In this document: positions 53,322 to 61,287 of the stretch, one piece after another
Layout of the letters: every line of letters starts with the position of its first letter
Numbering within the stretch: the first letter of the stretch is position 1
Assembly: GCA_021324635.1 (NCBI GenBank)
Contig: JAJPIS010000073.1
Location: 1-64,000, forward strand
DNA: 64,000 bases
DNA from: Gemmatimonadota bacterium
Lineage (GTDB): Bacteria > Gemmatimonadota > Gemmatimonadetes > Gemmatimonadales > Gemmatimonadaceae
Direction of reading: 5' to 3'
Notes under the pieces: model-generated
Told to the model about the DNA's origin: nothing
Seen by the model: only the letters and a program-made list of their open reading frames with translations
Database searches by the model: none
Translations under genes and position numbers: made by a program

Positions 53322-53866
53322 TGTCACCGACCGCGCGGACTGCACCGGCGGCCGCCTTCGTGCCAGGCGCCGCCCCCCCGGCGCCGGCCGACCGGGGCAC
53401 GATCCAGATCGTCACCTTTCGGTTGGGTGACGACCTGTTCGCCGCCGACGTGCGGGCGGTCGAGCGGGTGCTCCGCTATCGGGAGCCGAGGCCAGTCCCC
53501 GACGTTCCGCCATGGATCAGCGGAGTCATCGAGTACCAGAAGCGCGTCGTGCCGGTGATCGATCTGCGGCTGCGCTTCGAGCTGGCGGCGGCCGCTCCCA
53601 CCGGCGAGGCGCGGATCCTGGTGTTCAACGCTGCCGCCGGATGGGTGGCCGGCGTCGTGGACGCCGTGCTGGATGTGAGCGCGCATGCGCAGGCGCAGGT
53701 CGAGGCAGCGCCGGCGCTCTTCAGGGGTCTGGCGGCGGAGTATCTCCACGGCATCGTCCGGCGGGACGGCGGCCTGGTGCTGGTCGTCGACGCCGAGCGC
53801 CTCGTGCAGGCGACCGATCGCGTGCTGGTCCAACGCGTGGCCGCGGCCGGAGCGCCTCGTGGCTGA
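53321..53866 (+). CDS. CheW-like protein (third of three)
   Basis: This 181-residue protein has a complete CheW domain (IQIVTFRLGDDLFAADVRAV, then ISGVIEYQKRVVPVIDLRLR) after a 28-residue Pro/Ala leader. Having three CheW-type proteins in one cluster suggests more than one coupling partner for the single CheA. The ATG overlaps the upstream stop (TGATG) and the stop overlaps the next GTG by 8 bases. Confidence 0.88.
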   Translation: MSPTARTAPAAAFVPGAAPPAPADRGTIQIVTFRLGDDLFAADVRAVERVLRYREPRPVPDVPPWISGVIEYQKRVVPVIDLRLRFELAAAAPTGEARILVFNAAAGWVAGVVDAVLDVSAHAQAQVEAAPALFRGLAAEYLHGIVRRDGGLVLVVDAERLVQATDRVLVQRVAAAGAPRG

Positions 53867-54743
53867 CGCCGTGGCGGCAGGCGCACGACATGCCGAGCTC
53901 CGCGCGCGCTATGCCGCGATCGACGAGCAGCTCGACGCCGTCGGCGCGGACGGTGCCGCGCGGGCCCGCATCAAAGCCGAGATCATCGCCCTCTACCGGA
54001 CGGTGGACCAGCAGCTGACCGACCTCGCCGCCCTCAAGGAGGACGTCCGGCGTCTGGTCGACAAGTGGAAGGCCGCGCAGCCCGCCGACGTCGCCACCAA
54101 CGCGCCGCAGTTCAGTGGCGAGCGCCCGATGGTCCGCGCGGATCATATCGGCGCCTCGACCTTTGTCGAGAAGGGGTGGAGCCGCATCTCCCTCGGCGAC
54201 TACGAGGGGGCCGAGGCGTCCCTCAAGAAGGCCCTGGAGCTCTCACCCAATGATCCCCAGTCCGAGTCGCTGCTCGGGTGGGCCCAGATGCTCCAGGAGA
54301 AGTACGACGACGCACTGCTGAACTTTCAGCGGGTGTTGATGCGGCAGCCGGCGAACGCGCTGGCCCGGATCAATGTCGGCTACATCTGTCTCAAGAAGCG
54401 GATCTTCGGCGAAGCGATCGAGCACCTGTCCAAGGCCATCCGGCTCGACAACGACCGGAAGGCGACGCTGTACGCGCACTTCTACCTGGGCCTCGTGTAC
54501 CTCGAGCGCGAGATGTTCGAGGACGCACAGACCTTCTTCGAGAAGACGATCGCTCTCGGACCGAACCTGATCGAGGCGTACTACGAGCTGGGCCGCGCCC
54601 GCTGGTTCGGCGGCAATCGGGACGGCGCCGTCGAGACGTGGCGTGCCGGCTACGCGGCGAACAAGTTCAATCCATGGGGGAAGCGCTGCGCCGATGCGCT
54701 GGAGCTCGTGGCTGCTGGAGGCGAGCCCCCCCGGGCCGCCTGA
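53859..54743 (+). CDS. TPR protein ending the chemosensory cluster
   Basis: This 294-residue cytoplasmic protein starts with a coiled-coil segment (about 1-75) and continues with six or so TPR repeats (ADHIGASTFVEKGWSRISLG, then SLLGWAQMLQEKYDDALLNF). Unlike most of the window it has fairly few low-complexity stretches. It may scaffold the CheW proteins encoded just before it. GTG 53859 overlaps the upstream gene by 8 bases. A possible CTG start of the next gene overlaps its stop. Confidence 0.82.
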   Translation: MADAVAAGARHAELRARYAAIDEQLDAVGADGAARARIKAEIIALYRTVDQQLTDLAALKEDVRRLVDKWKAAQPADVATNAPQFSGERPMVRADHIGASTFVEKGWSRISLGDYEGAEASLKKALELSPNDPQSESLLGWAQMLQEKYDDALLNFQRVLMRQPANALARINVGYICLKKRIFGEAIEHLSKAIRLDNDRKATLYAHFYLGLVYLEREMFEDAQTFFEKTIALGPNLIEAYYELGRARWFGGNRDGAVETWRAGYAANKFNPWGKRCADALELVAAGGEPPRAA

Positions 54744-55753
54744 CCGCGCGCGTCGGGCGCGCGCCCGGCGTGCTGGCGCTCGTCGCGCTGGCGGCGGGTG
54801 GGGCCGCGGCGCAGCCAGAGCAGTCCGATCTGCTGCGGATCGACGCGGGGCGCTTCTCGGTCCTCGCGGCCCCTCAGGACACCCGCCTGGCACGCGGACT
54901 CCTTCGTGTCGCGGCCGCGGACGACAGCTTCCCCGGCTTGCCGCGACCCGTCTCCCACGTGACGATTCGGATCGCCCCGGACGCCGCCCGCTTTCACGCC
55001 TGGATCGGCCGCTCCGCACCGGAATGGGGCGCGGCGGTCGCCATCCCCGAGTCGCAGGAGCTGATCGTCCAGGGGTCGGGGGCCGGATCGCAAGCCGGCG
55101 ACCCCGCGGCCACCCTGCGCCACGAGCTTGCGCACCTCGCGCTGCACGAGTACCTGGACGACCTGCCTCCGCGTTGGTTCGATGAGGGGTATGCGAGCTA
55201 CGCCGCCCATGAGTCCGGCCGGGACGAGGTGCTGGCCGCCAACGTGGCGCTGGCCCTCCGCGGGGTCCCGACGCTCGACGCGCTGGACACGGGCCTCGTC
55301 GGGCACGAGGGGGAGGCCGCGGTGAGCTACGCGCTGGCGCGCCGGGCCGTCGCCGACCTCGCGGGGCTCGACCGGAGTCACGGGTTGACCCTCCTGTTTC
55401 GGTACTGGAAGGAGTCGGGGTCGCTCGACGTCGCGGTTCGGCGGGCGTACGGGGAGCCGCTCGACGTCTTCGAGCAGCACTGGCGGTCGCGCACCCGGCG
55501 GCGGTACGGCGCGCTCGCGCTGGTCTCCGATCTGGCGTTCGCCACGGTCGTGTTTCTCGCGATCCTGGCACCGCTGTACGCCGCGCGACGCCGTCGGGAC
55601 CGCGCGCGACTCGCCGCGCTCCGGGCTCGGGAGGCCGCGGAAGATGCGCTCGTGACCGCACAGGTGATGGCGATCCTCGGCGAGACGGCGCCCGACGACC
55701 CGCTCGACCGCCGCGCCGACCCGGGCGGAAACGTCCGGGGTCAGAGCGCCTGA
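54674..55753 (+). CDS. Secreted HELAH metallopeptidase-like protein
   Basis: This protein is exported through a signal peptide ending ALAAGGAAAQ. The zinc motif is RHELAHLALHEY with a further Glu in WFDEGYASYAAHE, the gluzincin pattern of the peptidase MA-like family. A membrane helix near the C-terminus (VSDLAFATVVFLAILAPLYA) anchors it with a charged tail inside. The start is in doubt: ATG 54674 gives 359 residues with a long non-hydrophobic leader, while CTG 54740, overlapping the upstream stop, would give a clean signal peptide. Confidence 0.78.
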   Translation: MGEALRRCAGARGCWRRAPPGRLTARVGRAPGVLALVALAAGGAAAQPEQSDLLRIDAGRFSVLAAPQDTRLARGLLRVAAADDSFPGLPRPVSHVTIRIAPDAARFHAWIGRSAPEWGAAVAIPESQELIVQGSGAGSQAGDPAATLRHELAHLALHEYLDDLPPRWFDEGYASYAAHESGRDEVLAANVALALRGVPTLDALDTGLVGHEGEAAVSYALARRAVADLAGLDRSHGLTLLFRYWKESGSLDVAVRRAYGEPLDVFEQHWRSRTRRRYGALALVSDLAFATVVFLAILAPLYAARRRRDRARLAALRAREAAEDALVTAQVMAILGETAPDDPLDRRADPGGNVRGQSA

Positions 55754-55769
55754 GCGCTGTCACAGTCGC

Positions 55770-55798
55770 TTGACACCGTTTTGCGGGCGGCCTAGTCT
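55770..55798 (+). promoter_or_regulatory. Consensus sigma-70 promoter giving a leaderless mRNA
   Basis: TTGACA (55770-55775), a perfect -35, is followed by a 17-base spacer and TAGTCT (55793-55798). The predicted RNA start, 7 bases after the -10, falls on or next to the GTG start codon at 55805. This is the best promoter match in the window. Confidence 0.65.
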
Positions 55799-55804
55799 AA
55801 CTGC

Positions 55805-56005
55805 GTGCCAGAACGGAATAATTATTCAGCAGCGCAGACGCCGCCGGTGCGGCCGCGTTGGTCGCGCTCGCTCGGATGGTGGGCGGTCGCGGCCGCAGCT
55901 ATCATTCTCGGATACGTCGATTTGGCCAGGGGCGGCGAGACGCTGGCGCCCATCCTGCTCATAGCAGGCTATTGCGTTTTCGTACCCATCGCGATCCTCT
56001 GGTAA
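55805..56005 (+). CDS. Small DUF3098-like membrane protein
   Basis: This 66-residue protein has two hydrophobic helices (about 24-41 and 47-65). The pattern GYVDLARGGETLAPILLIAG resembles DUF3098 proteins, which are short two-helix membrane proteins of unknown function. GTG 55805 is at the predicted transcription start, so translation would be leaderless. It lies 73 bases before a tRNA-Val gene, in which stretch I see nothing else. Confidence 0.65.
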   Translation: MPERNNYSAAQTPPVRPRWSRSLGWWAVAAAAIILGYVDLARGGETLAPILLIAGYCVFVPIAILW

Positions 56006-56078
56006 CGCTCGACCCGACGGCCGGCTCGCGCGGCGGCGCGGGCGGGCGGCGCGTGTCGTTTCGTCACCAGGGGCGGAT

Positions 56079-56152
56079 GGGCGAATAGCTCAGTTGGTCA
56101 GAGCGCCTGCCTTACACGCAGGAAGTCGGGGGTTCGAGTCCCTCTTCGCCCA
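56079..56152 (+). tRNA. tRNA-Val (anticodon TAC)
   Basis: This 74-base gene folds into a full cloverleaf. The acceptor stem is GGGCGAA (56079-56085) with TTCGCCC (56145-56151). The anticodon stem is CCTGC/GCAGG with loop CTTACAC, placing the anticodon TAC at 56113-56115. The T-loop is GGTTCGAGTC. The discriminator is A at 56152, and the CCA end is not encoded. It reads valine codons GUA and, with modification, others. Confidence 0.97.
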
Positions 56153-56214
56153 TCGCGAAGTTGGCAGAGATGCTGATGCAGGTGCCCGACCGAACAGATG
56201 CTCACCGCTGGGGT

Positions 56215-56230
56215 ATTGTGATCACACAAT
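56215..56230. promoter_or_regulatory. Palindrome upstream of the secreted TPR gene
   Basis: ATTGTGATCACACAAT (56215-56230) has 6-base arms ATTGTG/CACAAT and contains the perfect 10-bp palindrome TGTGATCACA. It ends 15 bases before the GTG at 56246, with the ribosome site CTGGAGG between. It could be an operator. It has the half-sites of CRP-like regulators but lacks their 6-base spacer. Confidence 0.3.
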
Positions 56231-56245
56231 CTGGAGGCTCGATCT

Positions 56246-57964
56246 GTGAAGGGTAGTTCTCGTCTCGCGTCCCCGTCCGCCTGGGGTGCGCGGGCGGTTG
56301 CCGCGCTTGCCCTCTGCGTCGGCCCGGCCCTCGGTGCCCAGACGACACAGGTCGCCAAAGGTCCCGAGCCCGGCGCCACGGAGCTCCTGGTCGTCCCGGC
56401 GTTCTCGAGTCAGGACAAGAAACTGGGCTGCGATGCCGCCAACGAGGTTCGAGACCGGCTCGACGGCGATGCGAATACCAAGCAGTTGTACGTCATCCCG
56501 GGCCACAACATCGAGGAGACGCTCAAGGCGTCGGGGTTCCCGGTCTGTCAGCCGATCTCCTCGACCGATGACAAGCAACTGACCCAGCAACTGCGCGGCG
56601 ATGCCTATCTCGACGGCACCGCGTCCAAGACGCCGACCGGCATCCGGCTGGATGCGAAGCTCGTGCTCGCCCGCGATGCCTCGGCGGCGCAGCCGCTGCC
56701 CCCCGCCGAGGGCGCCAAGCTGGGCGACGTTGCCAAGCAGGTGTCGCACGACGTCCAGGCGGCGATCAAGCAGTTGTCCGGCGAGCGCGCGTGCTTCGAC
56801 TCGGCGCGGGCCGGCAAGTACCCGAGCGCGATCGCGGCCGCCCAGAAGGCCATCGCCGCCTACCCCCAGGCCGCCCTCGCCCGGCTCTGCATCGCGAACA
56901 CCCTCGTGGCGATGAAGGCGCCGCCGGACTCGATCATTCAGGTGGCGAACCAGATCCTCGCCAACGACCCACACAACCATCGGGCGCTCGAGCTCGCGTC
57001 GCAGGCGTACTACGACAGGAAGGACTACGACAACGCGGTGAAGGACTGGAGTCAGTTGATCGCCTCCGATCCCTCCAATACCGTGCTGGTCGAGGACGTC
57101 GTGACCAAGATCGTGCAGAGTGGCCACGCGGACGCGGCCCTTCCGATCGTCGCCCAGGCCGTCAAGGACAATCCCGAGGACCCGAAGCTCAAGGCGATTC
57201 AGTACCGGCTGCTCTTCCTGACGAAGCACTACAAGGACGCGGCCGCCGCCGGCGAGGAGGCCGTCAAGGCCGACACGGCGTTCGCCGACACGTTGTTCTT
57301 CCAGCGGCAGACGATCTCGTACCTGGCCGACAGTCAACCGCAAAAGGCGGCCGAAACGGCTGCCAAGGGACTCGCGAAGTTCGCCAGCAACGGGACGCTC
57401 CAGCAGCTCCAGGTCCAGGCGTTCCTCGCAGCCGGTCAGACGCAGCAGGCGGTCGAGGCGCTGCGGAAGATCCTGGCGGCGAACCCCAAGGCACCGGCCG
57501 CCTGGGAGCAACTCTATGCGGCCGACGTCTCGCTGAACCAACCCGACAGTGCGCTCGCGGCGTTGCACGGCGCGGTGGCGAACGGCGACTCGGCGAACAA
57601 GGTCGCGCCCTTCGCGCTGTCGCAGGCGAACACGTACTTCAAGAAGGGCCAGGCGAGCAAGAACGCCGACACGCTCGGCCTCGCGATCCGCTTCGCCAAG
57701 TACGCGGACTCGCTCGCGGCCAACCCCGCCGCGAAGTTCATCGCCGGGGCCTCGGAGTTCCAGATCGGTGCCGCTGCCGAGCAGGCGGCAGCCAAGACCA
57801 AGGACTGCCCGGGCGTGAAGGTCGCCGACGCGAACTGGAGCGCCGCGAACATCGACCTCCACGGCGGAGGATCGACGGCGCCGGCGGCGGCAGCGCAGAT
57901 GCTCCAGTACGTCACGCAGTACCTCCCCTCGATCGAGAAGCAAGTCAAGCTCTGGTGTAAGTAG
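56246..57964 (+). CDS. Secreted TPR protein of unknown function
   Basis: This 572-residue protein has a signal peptide ending GPALGAQ. Residues 35-180 form an alpha/beta region (TELLVVPAFSSQDKKLGCDA, then DAYLDGTASKTPTGIRLDAK) like the small domain that precedes TPRs in envelope proteins. The rest holds about nine TPR-like repeats (ALELASQAYYDRKDYDNAVK). It is notably Lys/Asp/Gln rich compared with neighbours, and uses fewer Arg. A scaffold role in the periplasm is likely. CTGGAGG at 56231-56237 supports GTG 56246. It precedes the division genes by 17 bases. Confidence 0.78.
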   Translation: MKGSSRLASPSAWGARAVAALALCVGPALGAQTTQVAKGPEPGATELLVVPAFSSQDKKLGCDAANEVRDRLDGDANTKQLYVIPGHNIEETLKASGFPVCQPISSTDDKQLTQQLRGDAYLDGTASKTPTGIRLDAKLVLARDASAAQPLPPAEGAKLGDVAKQVSHDVQAAIKQLSGERACFDSARAGKYPSAIAAAQKAIAAYPQAALARLCIANTLVAMKAPPDSIIQVANQILANDPHNHRALELASQAYYDRKDYDNAVKDWSQLIASDPSNTVLVEDVVTKIVQSGHADAALPIVAQAVKDNPEDPKLKAIQYRLLFLTKHYKDAAAAGEEAVKADTAFADTLFFQRQTISYLADSQPQKAAETAAKGLAKFASNGTLQQLQVQAFLAAGQTQQAVEALRKILAANPKAPAAWEQLYAADVSLNQPDSALAALHGAVANGDSANKVAPFALSQANTYFKKGQASKNADTLGLAIRFAKYADSLAANPAAKFIAGASEFQIGAAAEQAAAKTKDCPGVKVADANWSAANIDLHGGGSTAPAAAAQMLQYVTQYLPSIEKQVKLWCK

Positions 57965-57981
57965 TCGAGGGTCGAGCGAGC

Positions 57982-58917
57982 GTGGTGGAGCCGGCCGGGG
58001 CGTGGGACAGTGCGTACCACGCCCCGGTGCTCGTTGGGGATATCCTGGCGGCGCTCGCGGCCGCGCCGGTCGTGCTCGACGGCACGCTCGGTGGCGGGGG
58101 ACACAGCGCCGCCCTGCTGGCCGAGGGCCACCGCGTCTACGCGGTCGATCGCGACCCGGACGCGGTCGCCGCCGCTGGCGAGCGCCTCGCCGAGGAGGCG
58201 GGGACTGGACGGTTCCGGGCCTTCGTCGCCAACTTCGCTGCGCTCGACGCCGTGCCCGAGCTTCGCGCGGTCCGCTTCGATGGCATACTGCTCGACCTTG
58301 GAGTCTCGTCACATCAGCTGGATGATCTCGCCCGCGGCTTCTCCTTCCGTCCTGGTGCCCCGCTCGACATGCGAATGGGCGGCGGTGAGGACGCGGCGGG
58401 GCTCCTCGCCGAGGCTCAGGAGGCCGAGCTCGCCGCGGTCTTTCGTGAGTACGGCGACGAGCCCCGCGCTGCGCGGGTCGCGCGCGAGATCGTCCGGCGG
58501 CGTGCACGGCGGCCGTTCGTCACCAGCGATGACCTCGTGGCCGCCATCCGCGGTGCACTGGGGCCGCGGAGCGGCCCGGGGGACTTTGCGCGACTCTTTC
58601 AGGCGGTTCGCATCGCCGTCAACGATGAGCTTCGCGGGCTCGACGCCGCGCTCCCTGACCTCCGGGAGCGGCTGTCGCCGGGTGGGCGGCTGGCGATCGT
58701 CGCGTATCACTCGGGGGAGGATCGCATCGTCAAGCGGGCGTTTCGTGACTGGAGCCTCGCCTGCCGCTGTCCGCCGCGCCAGCCGCTGTGCTCGTGTGGC
58801 GGCCGCGCCCTCGGGACGCTGGTGACGCGGAGGCCCGTCGTGCCGGACGGGGCCGAGGTGGCCCGCAACCCGCGGGCGCGGAGCGCGAAGCTTCGCGTGT
58901 GGCAGAGGGCAGCGTGA
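57982..58917 (+). CDS. rsmH: 16S rRNA m4C1402 methyltransferase
   Basis: This 311-residue enzyme (also called MraW) methylates N4 of C1402 in 16S rRNA. It has YHAPVLVGDILAAL at the N-terminus, the SAM site VLDGTLGGGGHS, LDLGVSSHQLDD, RGFSFRPGAPLDMRM, FQAVRIAVNDEL and the final NPRARSAKLRV. It opens the classic division and cell-wall cluster. In most bacteria mraZ precedes it, but here the upstream gene is a secreted TPR protein. GTG 57982 is 17 bases after it. Confidence 0.96.
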   Translation: MVEPAGAWDSAYHAPVLVGDILAALAAAPVVLDGTLGGGGHSAALLAEGHRVYAVDRDPDAVAAAGERLAEEAGTGRFRAFVANFAALDAVPELRAVRFDGILLDLGVSSHQLDDLARGFSFRPGAPLDMRMGGGEDAAGLLAEAQEAELAAVFREYGDEPRAARVAREIVRRRARRPFVTSDDLVAAIRGALGPRSGPGDFARLFQAVRIAVNDELRGLDAALPDLRERLSPGGRLAIVAYHSGEDRIVKRAFRDWSLACRCPPRQPLCSCGGRALGTLVTRRPVVPDGAEVARNPRARSAKLRVWQRAA

Positions 58918-59291
58918 GGGCGCGGCAGGCCCGCTCGCCGCGCTCGCCCTCGCGGCCGCGTCGGGGGCGATCGGTCGTCGCGCTCGTGCTCGTCGGCTTT
59001 GTGCTCGTGGCGGCAGCCGTCATCTGGCGACGCGGGTACGGGATGGCCCGTGGCATGGAGCTGCGGGAGCTCGACCGCCATCGCGTGCAGCTGGTCGCCC
59101 AGCGCGCGTCGCTCGAGCGCGAGCTGGAAGAGTTGACCGGGCGGGCGCGGTTGGGCGCGATCGCCGAGCAGCAGCTCGGGATGCACGTGCCCGCCGACAG
59201 CCAGATGATCGTCCTCCCCGCGCCGCCCGTCGACCCGGCGCCGCCCGGCTCGGCTCCCCCGCCGCCGCCAACCGCCCATGGTGCGCCCTAG
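58914..59291 (+). CDS. ftsL: FtsL-like cell division protein
   Basis: This 125-residue protein has a short basic inner tail (RSPRSPSRPRRGRS), one membrane helix (about 20-38, VVALVLVGFVLVAAAVIW) and an outer coiled coil (HRVQLVAQRASLERELEELT) with a Pro-rich end. The size, topology and position between rsmH and ftsI match FtsL, which joins FtsB and FtsQ at the septum; sequence alone is too variable to prove it. GTG 58914 overlaps the rsmH stop (GTGA) and the stop lies 14 bases inside ftsI. Confidence 0.8.
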   Translation: MRARQARSPRSPSRPRRGRSVVALVLVGFVLVAAAVIWRRGYGMARGMELRELDRHRVQLVAQRASLERELEELTGRARLGAIAEQQLGMHVPADSQMIVLPAPPVDPAPPGSAPPPPPTAHGAP

Positions 59292-61287
59292 TCGCTCCGG
59301 GCTCGTTCACGTGGCGCTGATCGCGTTCGCTGCCACGCTGGTCGGGCGTGCCGCGTTCGTCGAGCTCTGGCAGGGACGGGTGTGGGCGGCGCGCGCCGCG
59401 CGCCAGCACATGGCCCCGGCGCCGGTCGCTGCCTCACGCGGGCCCATCCTCGACGCCGCGGGAACGCCACTGATCGTCAGCCGGGACGTGGTCGAGCTGA
59501 GCGTGGCCCCGCGCGAGGTGCGGGACCGTCCGGCACTCGCGCGGGCGCTGCTCCGGGCCGGGGTCCCGGCTGGGTGGGTGCAGCGAGCAACCGACCCGAC
59601 CCGTGCCTGGGTTCCGATCCCGACCCGCCTCATGCCCGGTCCGGCGGCGTCAGCCAGCGCGATCCGCGGCGTCTACTCCGACCAGACACCGGAACGGGTG
59701 GGCCTCGGCGCATCGGGGCTTTCGGCCGTCCTGGGCCACGTCGGCGCCAATGGCCGAGGGCTCGACGGACTCGAGGCCGCGCTGGACACGCTCCTCCGCG
59801 GCGACGGCCGCGCGGGGTCGGTCATGCACGACGCCTTGGGGCGGGTGATCGAATCCCCGGCGGCGCCGGAGGCGTCCGGCCACGCCGGGGACGTGGTCGT
59901 GCTGACGATCAATCGGAGCCTTCAGGAGATCTGCGCGCGCGCACTCGACGAGGCGGTCGACCGCATGGGCGCGACCGGAGGTGACATCGTCGTTCTCGAT
60001 CCGCACGATGGCTCCATCCTCGCGCTGGCGAGTCGGCGGGCCGGCGTCGGCGATGCTGCGGCGACGACGTTGACCGAGCCGTTCGAGCCCGGCTCGACGC
60101 TCAAGCCGTTCATTGCCGCCGCCCTCCTGTCGCGGCACCGGGTCCAGCCGACCGACGTCGTGGACACGCGCGCCGGGCGGATCGAGATCAACGGTCGCAT
60201 CCTCACCGACACGCACCGGGCGCCGGAGATGACCCTGCGCGACGTCGTCCGGTGGTCGAGCAACGTGGGGATCGCGCAGTTCGTGCAGCGCCTCTCGACG
60301 CCAGAGGAGTTCCAGGCCCTGCGGGATGCGGGGTTCGGCTCACCGACGGGACTCCCGTTCCCTGGCGAGGCGTCGGGAACCCTGCGGGATCCCGCTCGCT
60401 GGTCGAAACAGTCGCCGGTCTCGCTGGCCATTGGCTACGAGCTGGCCGTGACCCCCATCCAGCTGGCGCTGGCGTACGGCGCGATCGCCAACGGCGGCGA
60501 GCTGCTCGAGCCCGCCCTCGTCCGCGAGATCCGCACGGCGGACGGCGCCGTCGTGTATCGGGGCGCGCGGCGTGTGGTACGCCGGATCATGTCGCCCGAG
60601 ATCGCGGCCCAGCTCCGGGACATTCTGATCGAGACCGTGGCGCGGGGGACGGCAAGCGAGGCGAGCATGCCGTCCTTTGCCGTGGCGGGCAAGACCGGCA
60701 CGGCCCGGCGGGTCCAGTACGGCGCCGGCTATGGCCGCAACGAATACACCGCCTCGTTCGTCGGATTGTTCCCGGGACGTGATCCTCAATACGTGATTCT
60801 CGTGAAGATGGACAACCCGAAGGGCAGCTACTTCGGCGGCAAGACGGCGGCGCCGGTGTCCAGGAGCATCCTCGAAGCCGCGGTTGCGGCGAGAGATGCG
60901 GCGCTGGATCGCGGTGCCCTCGCCTCCGACCGTCTGGTGGCGTTGGTCGACACGGCGGTCGACCGACCGGCCGTGACGGGCCCGATCGACTCGGACGCCG
61001 CCGGGACCGGTGGCGCCGGTGGCGCGGGCGGGGACGCGACGGTGACGCTGGCGGCGCTGGCCAGCGGCCCGGGCCGACAGGTCGCCGCGGCCGGTCATGG
61101 GCACGGGGGGCGGGAAGTGGTCACCGTGCCGGACGTCCGCGGGCTGCCGCTCCGGGCCGCGGTCCGCGCGCTGCACCGGGCCGGCCTGCGGGTCGAGGTC
61201 GTGACGGGCAGTGGGTCGAGCATGGCGCCCGCCCCGGGCACGCCGGTCACCACCGGGACGCTCGTTCGCCTCGGTGACGGAACGTGA
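59278..61287 (+). CDS. ftsI: Septal transpeptidase FtsI (PBP3) with PASTA domain
   Basis: This 669-residue class B penicillin-binding protein crosslinks septal peptidoglycan. It has one membrane helix (about 8-30), a dimerisation domain (RGPILDAAGTPLIVSRDVVE) and the transpeptidase domain with S273 and K276 (EPGSTLKPF), SSN at 327-329 and KTG at 472-474. The C-terminus carries one PASTA domain (about 615-669: VTVPDVRGLPLRAAVRALHR) after a Gly/Ala linker. PASTA-bearing FtsI proteins are found outside Proteobacteria. It overlaps murE by GTGA. Confidence 0.96.
   Translation: MVRPSRSGLVHVALIAFAATLVGRAAFVELWQGRVWAARAARQHMAPAPVAASRGPILDAAGTPLIVSRDVVELSVAPREVRDRPALARALLRAGVPAGWVQRATDPTRAWVPIPTRLMPGPAASASAIRGVYSDQTPERVGLGASGLSAVLGHVGANGRGLDGLEAALDTLLRGDGRAGSVMHDALGRVIESPAAPEASGHAGDVVVLTINRSLQEICARALDEAVDRMGATGGDIVVLDPHDGSILALASRRAGVGDAAATTLTEPFEPGSTLKPFIAAALLSRHRVQPTDVVDTRAGRIEINGRILTDTHRAPEMTLRDVVRWSSNVGIAQFVQRLSTPEEFQALRDAGFGSPTGLPFPGEASGTLRDPARWSKQSPVSLAIGYELAVTPIQLALAYGAIANGGELLEPALVREIRTADGAVVYRGARRVVRRIMSPEIAAQLRDILIETVARGTASEASMPSFAVAGKTGTARRVQYGAGYGRNEYTASFVGLFPGRDPQYVILVKMDNPKGSYFGGKTAAPVSRSILEAAVAARDAALDRGALASDRLVALVDTAVDRPAVTGPIDSDAAGTGGAGGAGGDATVTLAALASGPGRQVAAAGHGHGGREVVTVPDVRGLPLRAAVRALHRAGLRVEVVTGSGSSMAPAPGTPVTTGTLVRLGDGT

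Noticed and set aside
56215-56230. CRP binding site
   Set aside because: The half-sites touch each other; a normal CRP site has six bases between them. I keep it only as an unassigned palindrome.
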